Position numbers and translations under genes: made by a program | The notes under the pieces: generated by a model | Databases searched by the model: none | The model's input: the letters and a program-made list of their open reading frames with translations, nothing else | Told to the model about the DNA's origin: nothing | Part shown: one piece after another, positions 18,450 to 25,937 of the stretch | How positions within the stretch are numbered: the stretch's first letter is position 1 | Layout: each line of letters starts with the position of its first letter | DNA from: CAYFFZ01 sp049976505 | GTDB taxonomy: Archaea; Thermoproteota; Nitrososphaeria; Conexivisphaerales; UBA164 | Direction: 5' to 3' | Assembly (NCBI GenBank): GCA_049976505.1 | Contig: JBMFIC010000002.1 | Coordinates: 62,001 to 126,000 of the forward strand | DNA: 64,000 nucleotides

Positions 18450-18515
18450 AAGGTTGATGAATAGGATATACAAGCCCAGTCGAATGGCTCGTCTTACGAC
18501 GGGCGGACTGACCTG
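18450..18515 (+). ncRNA. Possible C/D box sRNA
   Basis: TTGATGA at 18454-18460 resembles box C and CTGA at 18508-18511 is a box D, 57 bases apart from TGATGA to CTGA, a normal archaeal spacing. Flanking AGG and CCT can close the kink-turn stem. Internal D' and C' boxes are not clear, and a CGTC-TTAC-GACG hairpin lies inside, so this is only a candidate. Confidence 0.25.
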
Positions 18516-18549
18516 CAAGGGATGAAGATAGGAGATGAGCCAGACGAAT

Positions 18550-18621
18550 GGGCCGGTAGTTCAGGGGTAGAACGCCCGCCTTGCACGCGGGAGGTCGGGG
18601 GTTCGAGTCCCCCCCGGTCCA
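18550..18621 (+). tRNA. tRNA-Ala (anticodon TGC)
   Basis: A complete cloverleaf: acceptor GGGCCGG pairs with CCGGTCC (one G-U pair). The anticodon stem CCCGC/GCGGG encloses loop CTTGCAC with anticodon TGC, and the T stem GGGGG/CCCCC encloses TTCGAGT. The discriminator is A. No intron is present and the CCA end is not encoded. Confidence 0.97.
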
Positions 18622-18636
18622 CTTGGTGATTTTGAG

Positions 18637-19050
18637 ATGAAAATAAGGGAGCTTGACTACATGGGCGATGCGTACATTGAAGTTATTGGAGCTGACATAT
18701 CAGAGTGCTTTAAAGGGGCCGCTGTTGGTCTCTTAAGACTAATCTATAACGTGAAAAAGGTGAATCCTAAGAATAAGCTGAAGGTTGAGCTTGAGGGCAC
18801 AGATCTGCAGAACCTGCTGTACAGATGGCTTGAGTTCCTTATAATAAAGATATCAGCTGAAAGAATCGCATTCGGCGAAATAAACGTGAAGGTTGACCCT
18901 GAAGCATACCTGCTTTCGGCAGAGCTTGGATGGGAGCCATACTCGCCTAAGAAGCACGGATTCAGAACCGAAGTGAAGGGGATAACCTATCATCTGATGG
19001 AGATACAAATTGACAAAAGATGCAGGCTTAGATATCTGGCAGACCTCTGA
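18637..19050 (+). CDS. Archease
   Basis: The 137-residue protein belongs to the archease family, which activates the RNA ligase RtcB by promoting its guanylylation. The family hallmarks are visible: an N-terminal acidic DYMGDAYIEV block, CFKGAAVGLLRL, LLYRWLEFLIIK, and the C-terminal KHGFRTEVKGITYH and RYLADL segments. It lies just after tRNA-Ala, which fits a tRNA-maturation role. No rtcB gene is in the window. Its stop overlaps the start of the next gene by one base, so the two are co-translated. Confidence 0.88.
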   Translation: MKIRELDYMGDAYIEVIGADISECFKGAAVGLLRLIYNVKKVNPKNKLKVELEGTDLQNLLYRWLEFLIIKISAERIAFGEINVKVDPEAYLLSAELGWEPYSPKKHGFRTEVKGITYHLMEIQIDKRCRLRYLADL

Positions 19051-19307
19051 TGAGCGCCGATAAGATAAAGGAATTGTTTCTTTTGGCTCTAAACGAGAGG
19101 GATAAGAGGAAATTATACACGGACGTCGAGCTTCTTATATTTCTCATCAAAACGCAACATAACCTGGAGATTCCGTTTTCAAGGGAACACGGCGGCTCCA
19201 TTGAGAGGGCCCTTAGGCTGTACGAAATGGGGAACTACGAGGAGTGCGTAAGGGAGTTAAGAAAGGTCAAGCATGACATCATCAGATCTGCCAGAAGGGG
19301 CTTGTGA
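19050..19307 (+). CDS. Small helical protein in the archease operon
   Basis: I do not recognise this 85-residue protein. It appears all-helical, with charged amphipathic segments (IKELFLLALNERDKRKL at the start and ALRLYEMGNYEECVRELRKV near 55-75, which is TPR-like in pattern). It begins at the ATGA shared with the archease stop, so it is translationally coupled. A role as archease or RtcB partner is inference only. Its 3' end overlaps the convergent cobD gene by 26 bases. Confidence 0.6.
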   Translation: MSADKIKELFLLALNERDKRKLYTDVELLIFLIKTQHNLEIPFSREHGGSIERALRLYEMGNYEECVRELRKVKHDIIRSARRGL

Positions 19308-20271
19308 GCTTTATTCCATCGAGAGCTTTAAGCAGGATGTCGTTCTCGTTGCGTTTACGGACTGAGAACCTAATCATATTGTTAAGTCCGAAACTTCTGC
19401 ATCCTCTAACCAGTATCCCATTTGACTTCAGGAGAGCCAGAACCCGATCCTCGTCCTCAACGCTGGCTAAGAAGTAGTTCGCGTCCGATCTCAGCCCAAG
19501 CTTCTTTTCGAGCCTTCTCTTTTCCTTCATAACTTTTGGTATTGTTTTGTCGAGGAACCGTTCTCCTTCCTTCAATATGCCCTCCAGTGCCGAACATCCG
19601 TAGGCGCCTATGCCCCAGGGCATCCTGAACTCCTTCATAGAATCAAGGATTTCATGGGGCCCATAAGCAAAACCTATCCTGATGCCAGGTATTCCATAGG
19701 CCTTTGTGAAGCTTCTCAGACCAACCACATTCTCGCTCTCAATGAAGCTCCTGTAGTGAGCCGTGAAGTAGATAAATGATTCGTCAACAAACAGGTGAGA
19801 GCCAACCGATCTTAGCTCTTCGCCGAGCTCTCTCACGTACCCATAATAGATTCCAGTTGGGTTGTCAGGATTTACAAGAAAGTATGCGGCGTTCCTGATT
19901 ATGGGGAAGTCATCCAGCTCCGGAACAAGCTTATCGATAAGGATCGTCTCCTTATTAAATAGATGAGCAAGCCTTGCAAGCTCGGAATAAGTGTGCTTTA
20001 GCATTACCACCTTTTGCACGCCCTTCAGTGAGTAGAAGGACATGTAAAGAAGCTCGGTCGCGCCAGCTCCAACAAGAACTCCGGAGCGCCTGAGACCCAT
20101 TTTTTCGCTGATCATTTTTTCAAACCTCTCCTCGCAGTATGGGTAGCGCTGGATCTCCGCTCTCTTGAGGTACTTCTTAAGAAAATCAGGATAATATGGG
20201 TTCACTGACTGCGAGAAATCAATAAGGTTCCTTTCGTTCTCTCTAGCACCACCGTGGTAAATCGAGCACAT
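19282..20271 (-). CDS. cobD: L-threonine-O-3-phosphate decarboxylase (CobD-type)
   Basis: The 329-residue fold-type I PLP enzyme resembles histidinol-phosphate aminotransferase but lies in a cobalamin operon. It probably makes (R)-1-amino-2-propanol phosphate, the linker of the nucleotide loop. YHGG at the N-terminus and DFSQSVNPYYP match the CobD opening; VNPDNPTG near 132 contacts the substrate and PLP. SFTKAYGIPGIRIGF near 187-201 contains the PLP lysine. Its start overlaps the end of cbiB by 29 bases. It is the last gene of the cobS-cobY-cbiB-cobD transcript. An aminotransferase role is the alternative. Confidence 0.82.
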   Translation of the reverse strand: MCSIYHGGARENERNLIDFSQSVNPYYPDFLKKYLKRAEIQRYPYCEERFEKMISEKMGLRRSGVLVGAGATELLYMSFYSLKGVQKVVMLKHTYSELARLAHLFNKETILIDKLVPELDDFPIIRNAAYFLVNPDNPTGIYYGYVRELGEELRSVGSHLFVDESFIYFTAHYRSFIESENVVGLRSFTKAYGIPGIRIGFAYGPHEILDSMKEFRMPWGIGAYGCSALEGILKEGERFLDKTIPKVMKEKRRLEKKLGLRSDANYFLASVEDEDRVLALLKSNGILVRGCRSFGLNNMIRFSVRKRNENDILLKALDGIKLTSPFWQI

Positions 20272-21136
20272 AGGAAATTATTAAAGCTGAGAATATAAAA
20301 GAATAAATAACGAGGAGGAGCAGCTTGGCCCCTTTTTCCACCTCTTCTCTGGAAGGCAGGCTGCCATCTCCAATGACGTAGCTCCCTTTTTTCACGAGCC
20401 TAACGTTCAGCAGCCTCGCAAAAAGGGCAATTGGATACTTGCCGTTCATCCTTAGCCCCTTTTTCATTCTGATATGTTTTCTGTATCCTCTGCCGTAGAG
20501 AACGTAGAGGATCGCCGCAAACAGCCTGGCAGGAACGTAATTAGCTACATAATCTACTGTAGCGGCTACCTTTCCGAATCTGATATACCTGTCTGTTTTA
20601 TGCCCTATTATGCCATCAGCCGTGTTTATTGCCCTGTAGATAAGGATCCCGGGTATGCCAAATATCATATAATAAAAAATAGGACTGACCACCGAATCAA
20701 CTATGTTCTCGGCGCCGCTCTCTATGGCTGCCGAGTAAAGAAATGGCCTAGGAACGTTAACGTCTCTGCTCACAATTTCAGAAACCCTCCTCCTTAACTC
20801 TCTTTCGTCGTCAACTGCACACCCCTTTACTTTCTTTATCAGGAGCCCCGCAGAAAACCCTGACTTTAGAAAATAAATGTACAGCAGAGCTCCCACAATG
20901 CCAATGCCGGTCGCTCTGCAGACGAGGATCCCTAGAACAAACGCAGCCAAATAGGCTGCGAGCGCTGCAAAACCACCCGCTAGCGTGTCCAAGGCGCTGT
21001 TTTTCCTTTTATAGATCCTGTCAAATAAGACCACGATGTTTCCGACCCACACCGTCGGATGCGCTGCGTTAGGATATTCTACAAAAACGTCGATAATCAC
21101 TGCAACAAGAAGAAACATCCATTTTCCAGGATACAT
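20243..21136 (-). CDS. cbiB: Adenosylcobinamide-phosphate synthase
   Basis: The 297-residue membrane protein joins adenosylcobyric acid to aminopropanol phosphate. The AHPTVWVGNIV motif near 25-35 is the CbiB signature (HPVxxIG). ESGAENIVDSVVSPIFYY near 120-140 and INTADGIIGHKTDRY near 165-180 are further family blocks. Several hydrophobic helices are evident. It overlaps cobY by 40 bases at its start and cobD by 29 bases at its end, so the four genes are clearly one unit. Confidence 0.92.
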   Translation of the reverse strand: MYPGKWMFLLVAVIIDVFVEYPNAAHPTVWVGNIVVLFDRIYKRKNSALDTLAGGFAALAAYLAAFVLGILVCRATGIGIVGALLYIYFLKSGFSAGLLIKKVKGCAVDDERELRRRVSEIVSRDVNVPRPFLYSAAIESGAENIVDSVVSPIFYYMIFGIPGILIYRAINTADGIIGHKTDRYIRFGKVAATVDYVANYVPARLFAAILYVLYGRGYRKHIRMKKGLRMNGKYPIALFARLLNVRLVKKGSYVIGDGSLPSREEVEKGAKLLLLVIYSFIFSALIISYVLDLPRWC

Positions 21137-21630
21137 CTTTTGAACACCTCCAGATCAGACATAACGTTGATCGAACGGGCAAGTTCTGGGTCGTCTAACA
21201 GCACAATCTCCCCTTCTGGATCCTCTGGAACCACGTAGTTGAGCCCCACCAGCACCGTTCTATCATCCTTAACTACTGCTGCCGTGGCGCTTTTCCCTTT
21301 GACTGAGCTCAAAAACCTCTTAATATGATCCCTGCGCAGGAAAAAGGTGTCAGCGCTTAATAAAAGCATGGGCTCACGTAAGGTGTCAAGCAAAAACCTC
21401 ACGTCGTCAGGATAGCTTGTCCCAGGTGTAACGATAAAGCTGGCTCCCAGGAATTTCAGAAAGCTGAGCCCATCAACGTGCTCCCTGTCAGTTGCGACTA
21501 AAGGCTTTCCAACTACGCTGCTGTACTTTATGTACATTATAAAAGCAAGCGGCAGGCCGCATGCGCTAAGGGTAAGCTTATCATACCCAAGCCTCCGGCT
21601 CTTTCCTCCAGCCATCATAACAGCGCGCAA
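21097..21630 (-). CDS. cobY: Adenosylcobinamide-phosphate guanylyltransferase (CobY)
   Basis: The 177-residue nucleotidyltransferase is the archaeal replacement for bacterial CobU; it transfers GMP from GTP to adenosylcobinamide phosphate. The signature MMAGGKSRRLGYDKL at residues 5-19 is the GTP-binding loop of the MobA-like family. LLLSADTFF near 93 gives the metal-binding aspartate. Position between cobS and cbiB supports the call over MobA, which it also resembles. Confidence 0.88.
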   Translation of the reverse strand: MRAVMMAGGKSRRLGYDKLTLSACGLPLAFIMYIKYSSVVGKPLVATDREHVDGLSFLKFLGASFIVTPGTSYPDDVRFLLDTLREPMLLLSADTFFLRRDHIKRFLSSVKGKSATAAVVKDDRTVLVGLNYVVPEDPEGEIVLLDDPELARSINVMSDLEVFKRCILENGCFFLLQ

Positions 21631-22340
21631 AGTATCATCATCCCCAGCAGCCTGCCGAGCTCCGCAGAAGCTCCCAGCACGTCCCCTCCTGAAGATCCAA
21701 AGGATCTGACAGCAGCCCTGTAAACAAGATATCCAAACGCAATGCCCACAAAGTTCAGAAGATAATACATCCTTACTATCGGCAGAAGGATCAATGACAC
21801 TAAAAGATAATACATCAGATGGCTTTTCCTGAACTTCCCTCTGAAAAGGCTGCCGAGACCTTCGTGATAGTTCTCTCCAATGAGCCCCCCTATGATTGAG
21901 GCCCTGCCCAGCATGTCTGATACCACAAAGAACATGTAAGCTGCAATAAGGGTTCTGGGATCAAACTCGTAAGTTGAGGCGAGCATAAGAGAATAGAAGA
22001 AGATGAGCGCAATGACTCCTCCCGCACCTATGTGAGGGTCCTTCATGACCCTCAGCTTCTCACTCCTATCCCCCTTAGCGAGTAGACCATCAAAGAAATC
22101 AGTAAGCCCATCCAAATGCAGTATGCCAGTAACCAAATATATAAGGACTAATGATGCCACCGAAGCGAACAGGCTTCCGAGGATCCCTTTCAGATAGTAC
22201 CTAGCTAAGGCGGGCGCAGCACCAACGATTAAAGATACCACGGGAAGCAGGTAAATAGAATCTGCCGCCCCTTCCACGCTCCCGCTTAAAGGAATCAAGG
22301 TAAAAAAAGAAATAACGTCCCTTAGTCCACTTAACTTCAA
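21615..22340 (-). CDS. cobS: Cobalamin synthase (adenosylcobinamide-GDP ribazoletransferase)
   Basis: The 241-residue integral membrane enzyme attaches alpha-ribazole (or its phosphate) to adenosylcobinamide-GDP. Family motifs are FFTLIPLSG near the N-terminus and HLDGLTDFFDGLLAKGDRSE near 93-112, followed by MKDPHIGAGGV, the metal-binding CobS core. Six or so hydrophobic spans follow. It opens the cobalamin operon and overlaps cobY by 16 bases. The corrin-ring genes are not in this window, so the locus by itself supports nucleotide-loop assembly and salvage. Confidence 0.94.
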   Translation of the reverse strand: MKLSGLRDVISFFTLIPLSGSVEGAADSIYLLPVVSLIVGAAPALARYYLKGILGSLFASVASLVLIYLVTGILHLDGLTDFFDGLLAKGDRSEKLRVMKDPHIGAGGVIALIFFYSLMLASTYEFDPRTLIAAYMFFVVSDMLGRASIIGGLIGENYHEGLGSLFRGKFRKSHLMYYLLVSLILLPIVRMYYLLNFVGIAFGYLVYRAAVRSFGSSGGDVLGASAELGRLLGMMILCALL

Positions 22341-22352
22341 TTTAAGCTGCTG

Positions 22353-22724
22353 TCACTGAATCGGTATGCGAACCTTCTTCTTGAGAGGCAGCGTAACTGT
22401 GAGAACCCCGTTCTCGTACTTTGCCTTAGCCTCTCCCTCGGTTTCAACCTTGTCTGGCAGCACTACGATCTTTTTTATCTTAAGAGGCCTCTGCTTCCAG
22501 TAATAATCAACCCCTTCCTTTTCTTTTCTTTCCGCGGATATGGTAAGGGTGCTTTCGGTTAATGATAGTTTTATATCTTCCCTGTTGAACCCGGCAAGAT
22601 CAGCGACCACTACGATTTCATTTCCCTCCTCGTACACGTCAACTGGAGGCATGATCGCCTCGTAGATGTCGCGGGATTTTTCGCTTATTTTCCGCGCGAT
22701 CTCATGAACCGTTTCCTTTATCAT
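22353..22724 (-). CDS. hsp20: Small heat-shock protein (Hsp20/alpha-crystallin)
   Basis: The 123-residue holdase chaperone has a short N-terminal helix and the alpha-crystallin domain from about residue 27. Family markers are VVVADLAGFNREDIKLSL, the GVLTVTLP loop near 107, and the C-terminal IPI anchor (RIPIQ). Length is small but normal for archaeal Hsp20. It sits 12 bases upstream of cobS on the same strand but has its own TATA box. Repeat copy B lies immediately behind that promoter. Confidence 0.95.
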   Translation of the reverse strand: MIKETVHEIARKISEKSRDIYEAIMPPVDVYEEGNEIVVVADLAGFNREDIKLSLTESTLTISAERKEKEGVDYYWKQRPLKIKKIVVLPDKVETEGEAKAKYENGVLTVTLPLKKKVRIPIQ

Positions 22725-22746
22725 AAGATTTTTAGATACTCACATA

Positions 22747-22756
22747 TCTTTAAGCA
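22747..22756 (-). promoter_or_regulatory. TATA box of hsp20
   Basis: On the minus strand GCTTAAAGAT is centred about 27 bases before the ATG at 22724, the spacing of a leaderless start. It lies 17 bases from the left end of repeat copy B. Confidence 0.5.
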
Positions 22757-22772
22757 TTTTCTACCAATTTAC

Positions 22773-22922
22773 AGAAGCTTAAGTCGACGCCTAACAACGG
22801 AGATGAAAAACGGCAAAAAACTTAAATAAGCGCCTGGTGTTTATTAGCTCATTAGCCCCCATAAAGGGGAGTAACCCTCGAGACCTCGGGAACCTCCGCC
22901 ATTCAGGGCGGGGAGGAGGTCA
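22773..22922 (+). mobile_element. Non-autonomous IS200/IS605-like element, copy B
   Basis: The 150-bp copy is preceded by TTAC (22769-22772) and begins AGAAGC. The left-end palindrome is decayed here (GACGCCTAACAACGG), but GATGAAAAACGGCAAAAAACTTAAATA, split by substitutions, is clear. The right end has CGAGACCTCGGGAAC, the hairpin CCGCCATTCAGGGCGG and GGAGGAGGTCA. The right end overlaps the last codons of the hemK-like gene on the other strand. Confidence 0.8.
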
Positions 22923-23421
22923 GTACGTAGCCCAGAAGGCGCTCATAGAACAGCTTTTTCTCCTTTCTGCTGAAGTAGTACCCAAGCGTATTAATAAAAT
23001 CCTCCACTTTATGATAGTTTGAAAGAGATGAAAGGATGAACCGTATGGTGCCCCCGCTTTTCACAAGCTTTAACGACGCTCTGAGAAAACCCATTGGAAG
23101 CTCAATCCCCTCTCTGCCTCCATCGACCGCTACGTCCTCAATCGCCTTCGACGGCAGATAAGGAGGATTGAATATCACATGATCGAAAGATTCGTACCTG
23201 AAGGGAGGCGCCGTGCAGTCCCCAATTACTACATCCAGCGCCTGGCTCGGGCTCTTAGGCCTTTTAAGATCGCAGCCAACCTTGAATTCAGCGGCTATGT
23301 TGGAGAGAACGAAACAGCTCCCGCAGCCCATCTCAAGAACTCTACCACCTGCTATGTCCGATGAGATGTCCAGCAGCAGGAACGTGTCTTCCGAGGGCCT
23401 GTACTCCCCTTTAAAGCTCAT
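22903..23421 (-). CDS. HemK/PrmC-like N5-glutamine methyltransferase
   Basis: The 172-residue SAM enzyme has motif I VLEMGCGSCFVLSN near 27-40 and the NPPYLPS motif near 88-94 that selects a glutamine side chain. These place it with archaeal Mtq2/HemK relatives, which methylate the GGQ glutamine of release factor aRF1 with a Trm112 partner. The opening YRPSEDTFLLLD is typical. The last residues (LTSSPP) and the stop are encoded by the right end of repeat copy B, so the native C-terminus was replaced. It overlaps ksgA by 11 bases in a gar1-ksgA-hemK unit. Confidence 0.9.
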   Translation of the reverse strand: MSFKGEYRPSEDTFLLLDISSDIAGGRVLEMGCGSCFVLSNIAAEFKVGCDLKRPKSPSQALDVVIGDCTAPPFRYESFDHVIFNPPYLPSKAIEDVAVDGGREGIELPMGFLRASLKLVKSGGTIRFILSSLSNYHKVEDFINTLGYYFSRKEKKLFYERLLGYVLTSSPP

Positions 23422-24079
23422 CTACAACTCTTGCCTCATCGAGTATCTCCTCAGGGCTAAGCTGAAAAAGCTTTCTTCCAGGCTTTATAGCTGATGATGA
23501 GTTTCTCCTGTTCATAAGAGTAAGCACTTTATTTATCTGCTCGTCTGTCAGCGTGATCGTCGATTTCCTTTTTGCGATGAAGAACGTCGCGTGTACTCTT
23601 GGCGTAGGAATATATGCATCGCTAGGAATGTCCATGACCTTTACGTGCTCGAAGAGAAGATTGAACAGCACGGACACGCCTGTATAGTTTTTGTTGCCTG
23701 GGGCACTTGATATCTTCTCGTAGAACTCGGACTGAACGATTGCGTACACCTCCATCACCACGTTCTTGGAAAGCCAGACAATAAAGTCACGGGAGCGACT
23801 GAACGGGAGATCCGTGAAAACTATTTCATCGATCTCAGGCACGTACTTAAAAGCGTCATCGTTTATGGCTATCACGTTCTTTAATGATGAGATCTTCCTC
23901 TGCAGAATCCTGAAAAGCTTCGGGTTGATCTCAAAAACCCTCACCTGCTTAGAAATGGAGGCCAGTTTTATGGTGAAGTTCCCGTATCCAGCGCCTATCT
24001 CAAATACTTTCCTGCTGGCCGGAACGTGCTTTAAAACCTGGTTGACGTAGTACTCCTTCAGGAACCTCAGATCGCTCAT
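23411..24079 (-). CDS. ksgA: 16S rRNA adenine dimethyltransferase
   Basis: The 222-residue enzyme dimethylates the two adjacent adenines at the 3' end of 16S rRNA. Motif I is FEIGAGYGNFT near 26-36. The catalytic NLPY motif is replaced by TDLPFSRSRDF near 92-102, with proline and the aromatic residue kept. PRVHATFF near 160 and the C-terminal helical domain follow. The N-terminus is slightly short: the usual GQNFL segment is reduced to DLRFLKEYYVNQVL. It overlaps gar1 by four bases upstream and hemK downstream. Confidence 0.9.
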   Translation of the reverse strand: MSDLRFLKEYYVNQVLKHVPASRKVFEIGAGYGNFTIKLASISKQVRVFEINPKLFRILQRKISSLKNVIAINDDAFKYVPEIDEIVFTDLPFSRSRDFIVWLSKNVVMEVYAIVQSEFYEKISSAPGNKNYTGVSVLFNLLFEHVKVMDIPSDAYIPTPRVHATFFIAKRKSTITLTDEQINKVLTLMNRRNSSSAIKPGRKLFQLSPEEILDEARVVDEL

Positions 24080-24306
24080 TTCGTTTCCACATAAACCTCC
24101 TTCCCGGATTCCACCTTTGCCTTTCCACTGTACTTGACCAGTATAAACGGCGATGAAACAGGGCCGAAAACCTCAATCACCCTCCCCAATTCCACTTTGT
24201 TCTTAAGGTACACAACTGAGTTTATATCCGGTATATCCTCAGCCCTAATAACCACGTTGTTGCTCTTGGTAAGATGCATTATGGTCCCTATCCTTTTAAG
24301 TGCCAT
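24076..24306 (-). CDS. gar1: H/ACA RNP protein Gar1
   Basis: The 76-residue protein is a six-stranded barrel subunit of the H/ACA pseudouridylation complex with Cbf5, Nop10 and L7Ae; it aids substrate release. LGRVIEVFGPVSSPFILVKY near 39-58 is the diagnostic segment (GxVxEVFGPVxxPYxxVK). Size matches archaeal Gar1, which lacks the eukaryotic GAR tails. It begins the gar1-ksgA-hemK operon of RNA and translation modification genes. Confidence 0.93.
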   Translation of the reverse strand: MALKRIGTIMHLTKSNNVVIRAEDIPDINSVVYLKNKVELGRVIEVFGPVSSPFILVKYSGKAKVESGKEVYVETK

Positions 24307-24355
24307 GATTCAGATCACGATCTTCGTCGTAATAATGCTTTCTTTCAGATCCATT

Positions 24356-25588
24356 CTAGAGCTGTAGATAGATGAAGAACAGGTATATCGCAGCGTTTAC
24401 CAGCGTAGTAGCTGTGCCGTACTTTACGAAGTCCATGAAAGACAGACCCTCCCCTCCCCGGTCCTCGGCGGTCTGAATTATGATGATGTTGCTGGCGGCC
24501 CCCAGCACAAGGAAGTTGCCGGCTATTGTGCTGCCCGCTGCCAACGTAACGAGGTTGATGGGAGAGGATCCCGCAAACCTAACAAATAGATCGACGAAGG
24601 GAACGTTGCTCAGAAACTGGCTAAGAACTATGCTGATGAACATTATGTTTACCGGGTTATTGAAAAGGCCAAGCGCAAAAGACTGAAAGAAGCCCGAGTT
24701 GTATACGGCCTGCATCACTATAAACATGAAAACGAAGAAGGCTATAGTCTTCCAGTCAAACCTCTTCAGCACCCTAACCGAGCTTCTTGAGAGAAGAACA
24801 GGAAACGCCGAAACGAGCGCTATGAGGTCCAAAGAGAACGTCCTCCTTACTAGAAAGAAAAGAGCTGCGTTAAGCACTGAAAGTGCGAAAAGAAGGACTA
24901 TGGATAACTTCGAAAGAAAGGCAAGTCGCTCATCCTTTATATTGTAGTCCAGCGAGCTGACGTTCATCCTCTTTGGAATTCTGCTTCGGAAGAAAACCCC
25001 TAACAGGTAATAGGTAACTAGGAGGTTGACGAGCGTTGGCAGCGCCAGATACTTTGCAAAATAAAAGAACGCGTTCTGCATCTGAAGCCCGATTATAAGG
25101 TTCTGCGGATTGCCAATGGGTGTCATGACGCTTCCTATGGTTACCGCAAATGCCAGCATGAGCAGTAAAAACTTCTCGTTGATGTTCAGCCTTTTGCTGA
25201 TCTCCACCATCAGGGGGGTCATTATTATGGCAAGGGTATCGTTCATCAGCACCGCAGAAAGAAGTCCTATCAGCAGAAAAAGCTTAAGGGAAGCCCTGAA
25301 GAAGCTCTCCTCGTGTTCGAACAGCCTTCTGAAGTAGTACATGAGAAGGCCGCTCTCGTTGAGCGCAGCCCCGATGAGCAGCACCCCTACGAGGTAGATC
25401 AGAACGTGGATGTTCTCCGAGAGAAGTGCTTCATAGGGAGATATGCTTCCGCTTAGCAGCATAAGGGCTGCCCCTATTCCCATTGCCATCCATATCTCCA
25501 CTCTCCTGCCGAAAACGCTACGTTTAGCAATCAACACGTACACAACTATAAGGACGGCCACAGGAACTAGCCTAAAGTCTTCAAGCAT
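24356..25588 (-). CDS. ArsB/NhaD-type ion transporter
   Basis: The 410-residue membrane protein has about 11 to 12 spans and belongs to the ion-transporter superfamily of ArsB, NhaD and CitM. Family features include SAVLMNDTLAIIMTPLMVEIS near 110-130, the re-entrant hairpin MTPIGNPQNLIIG near 156-168, and the second-repeat SNVPFVDLFVRFAG...AGSTIAGNFLVLGAASNIIII. The repeated NDT and NVP loops line the substrate site. The transported ion (arsenite, sodium or a carboxylate) cannot be decided, and no arsR lies nearby. It diverges from pcc1. Confidence 0.85.
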   Translation of the reverse strand: MLEDFRLVPVAVLIVVYVLIAKRSVFGRRVEIWMAMGIGAALMLLSGSISPYEALLSENIHVLIYLVGVLLIGAALNESGLLMYYFRRLFEHEESFFRASLKLFLLIGLLSAVLMNDTLAIIMTPLMVEISKRLNINEKFLLLMLAFAVTIGSVMTPIGNPQNLIIGLQMQNAFFYFAKYLALPTLVNLLVTYYLLGVFFRSRIPKRMNVSSLDYNIKDERLAFLSKLSIVLLFALSVLNAALFFLVRRTFSLDLIALVSAFPVLLSRSSVRVLKRFDWKTIAFFVFMFIVMQAVYNSGFFQSFALGLFNNPVNIMFISIVLSQFLSNVPFVDLFVRFAGSSPINLVTLAAGSTIAGNFLVLGAASNIIIIQTAEDRGGEGLSFMDFVKYGTATTLVNAAIYLFFIYLQL

Positions 25589-25688
25589 TGGTCTTCTCAG
25601 TGTTAATCCGCTGTCAATTTAAGATTTGCGAAACAACTGAGAGGCAGAGCATCAAAAAAGTTTTAAGCGTAACCCTGCACATAAAACC

Positions 25689-25937
25689 GTGTTGGCTCTC
25701 GAAAAGATAACGGTGGATGTACAGCTGGAAAATGATGAGAGATATCTTAAGAGCCTTATGCGGGCGCTGGAGCCCGACAACGTGAACTTTCCTGAGGGGA
25801 TAGAGATGAGCATGAAGTACAGTAACGGAGCTCTTGTAATTCATGCAGAGAGCGATGAAAGGAGAATAATGTCGCTTCTTAACACGTTGGATGAGGTTCT
25901 GGAGCTCGCTAAGATGATTGAAAGAGGTGTCGATTGA
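25689..25937 (+). CDS. pcc1: KEOPS complex subunit Pcc1
   Basis: The 82-residue protein forms the dimerisation platform of KEOPS, which makes t6A37 on ANN-decoding tRNAs with Kae1, Bud32 and Cgi121. The fold pattern is beta (ITVDVQLEN), helix (YLKSLMRALEPDN), two strands (GIEMSMKYSNGALVIHAES) and a long helix ending LAKMIE, as in archaeal Pcc1. The start is GTG at 25689 or TTG one codon later. The stop overlaps the serS start (TGATG), coupling the two. Confidence 0.85.
   Translation: MLALEKITVDVQLENDERYLKSLMRALEPDNVNFPEGIEMSMKYSNGALVIHAESDERRIMSLLNTLDEVLELAKMIERGVD

Noticed and set aside
19282..20271. Histidinol-phosphate aminotransferase
   Set aside because: The sequence allows it, but the tight cobS-cobY-cbiB overlap and the YHGG opening favour threonine-phosphate decarboxylase.
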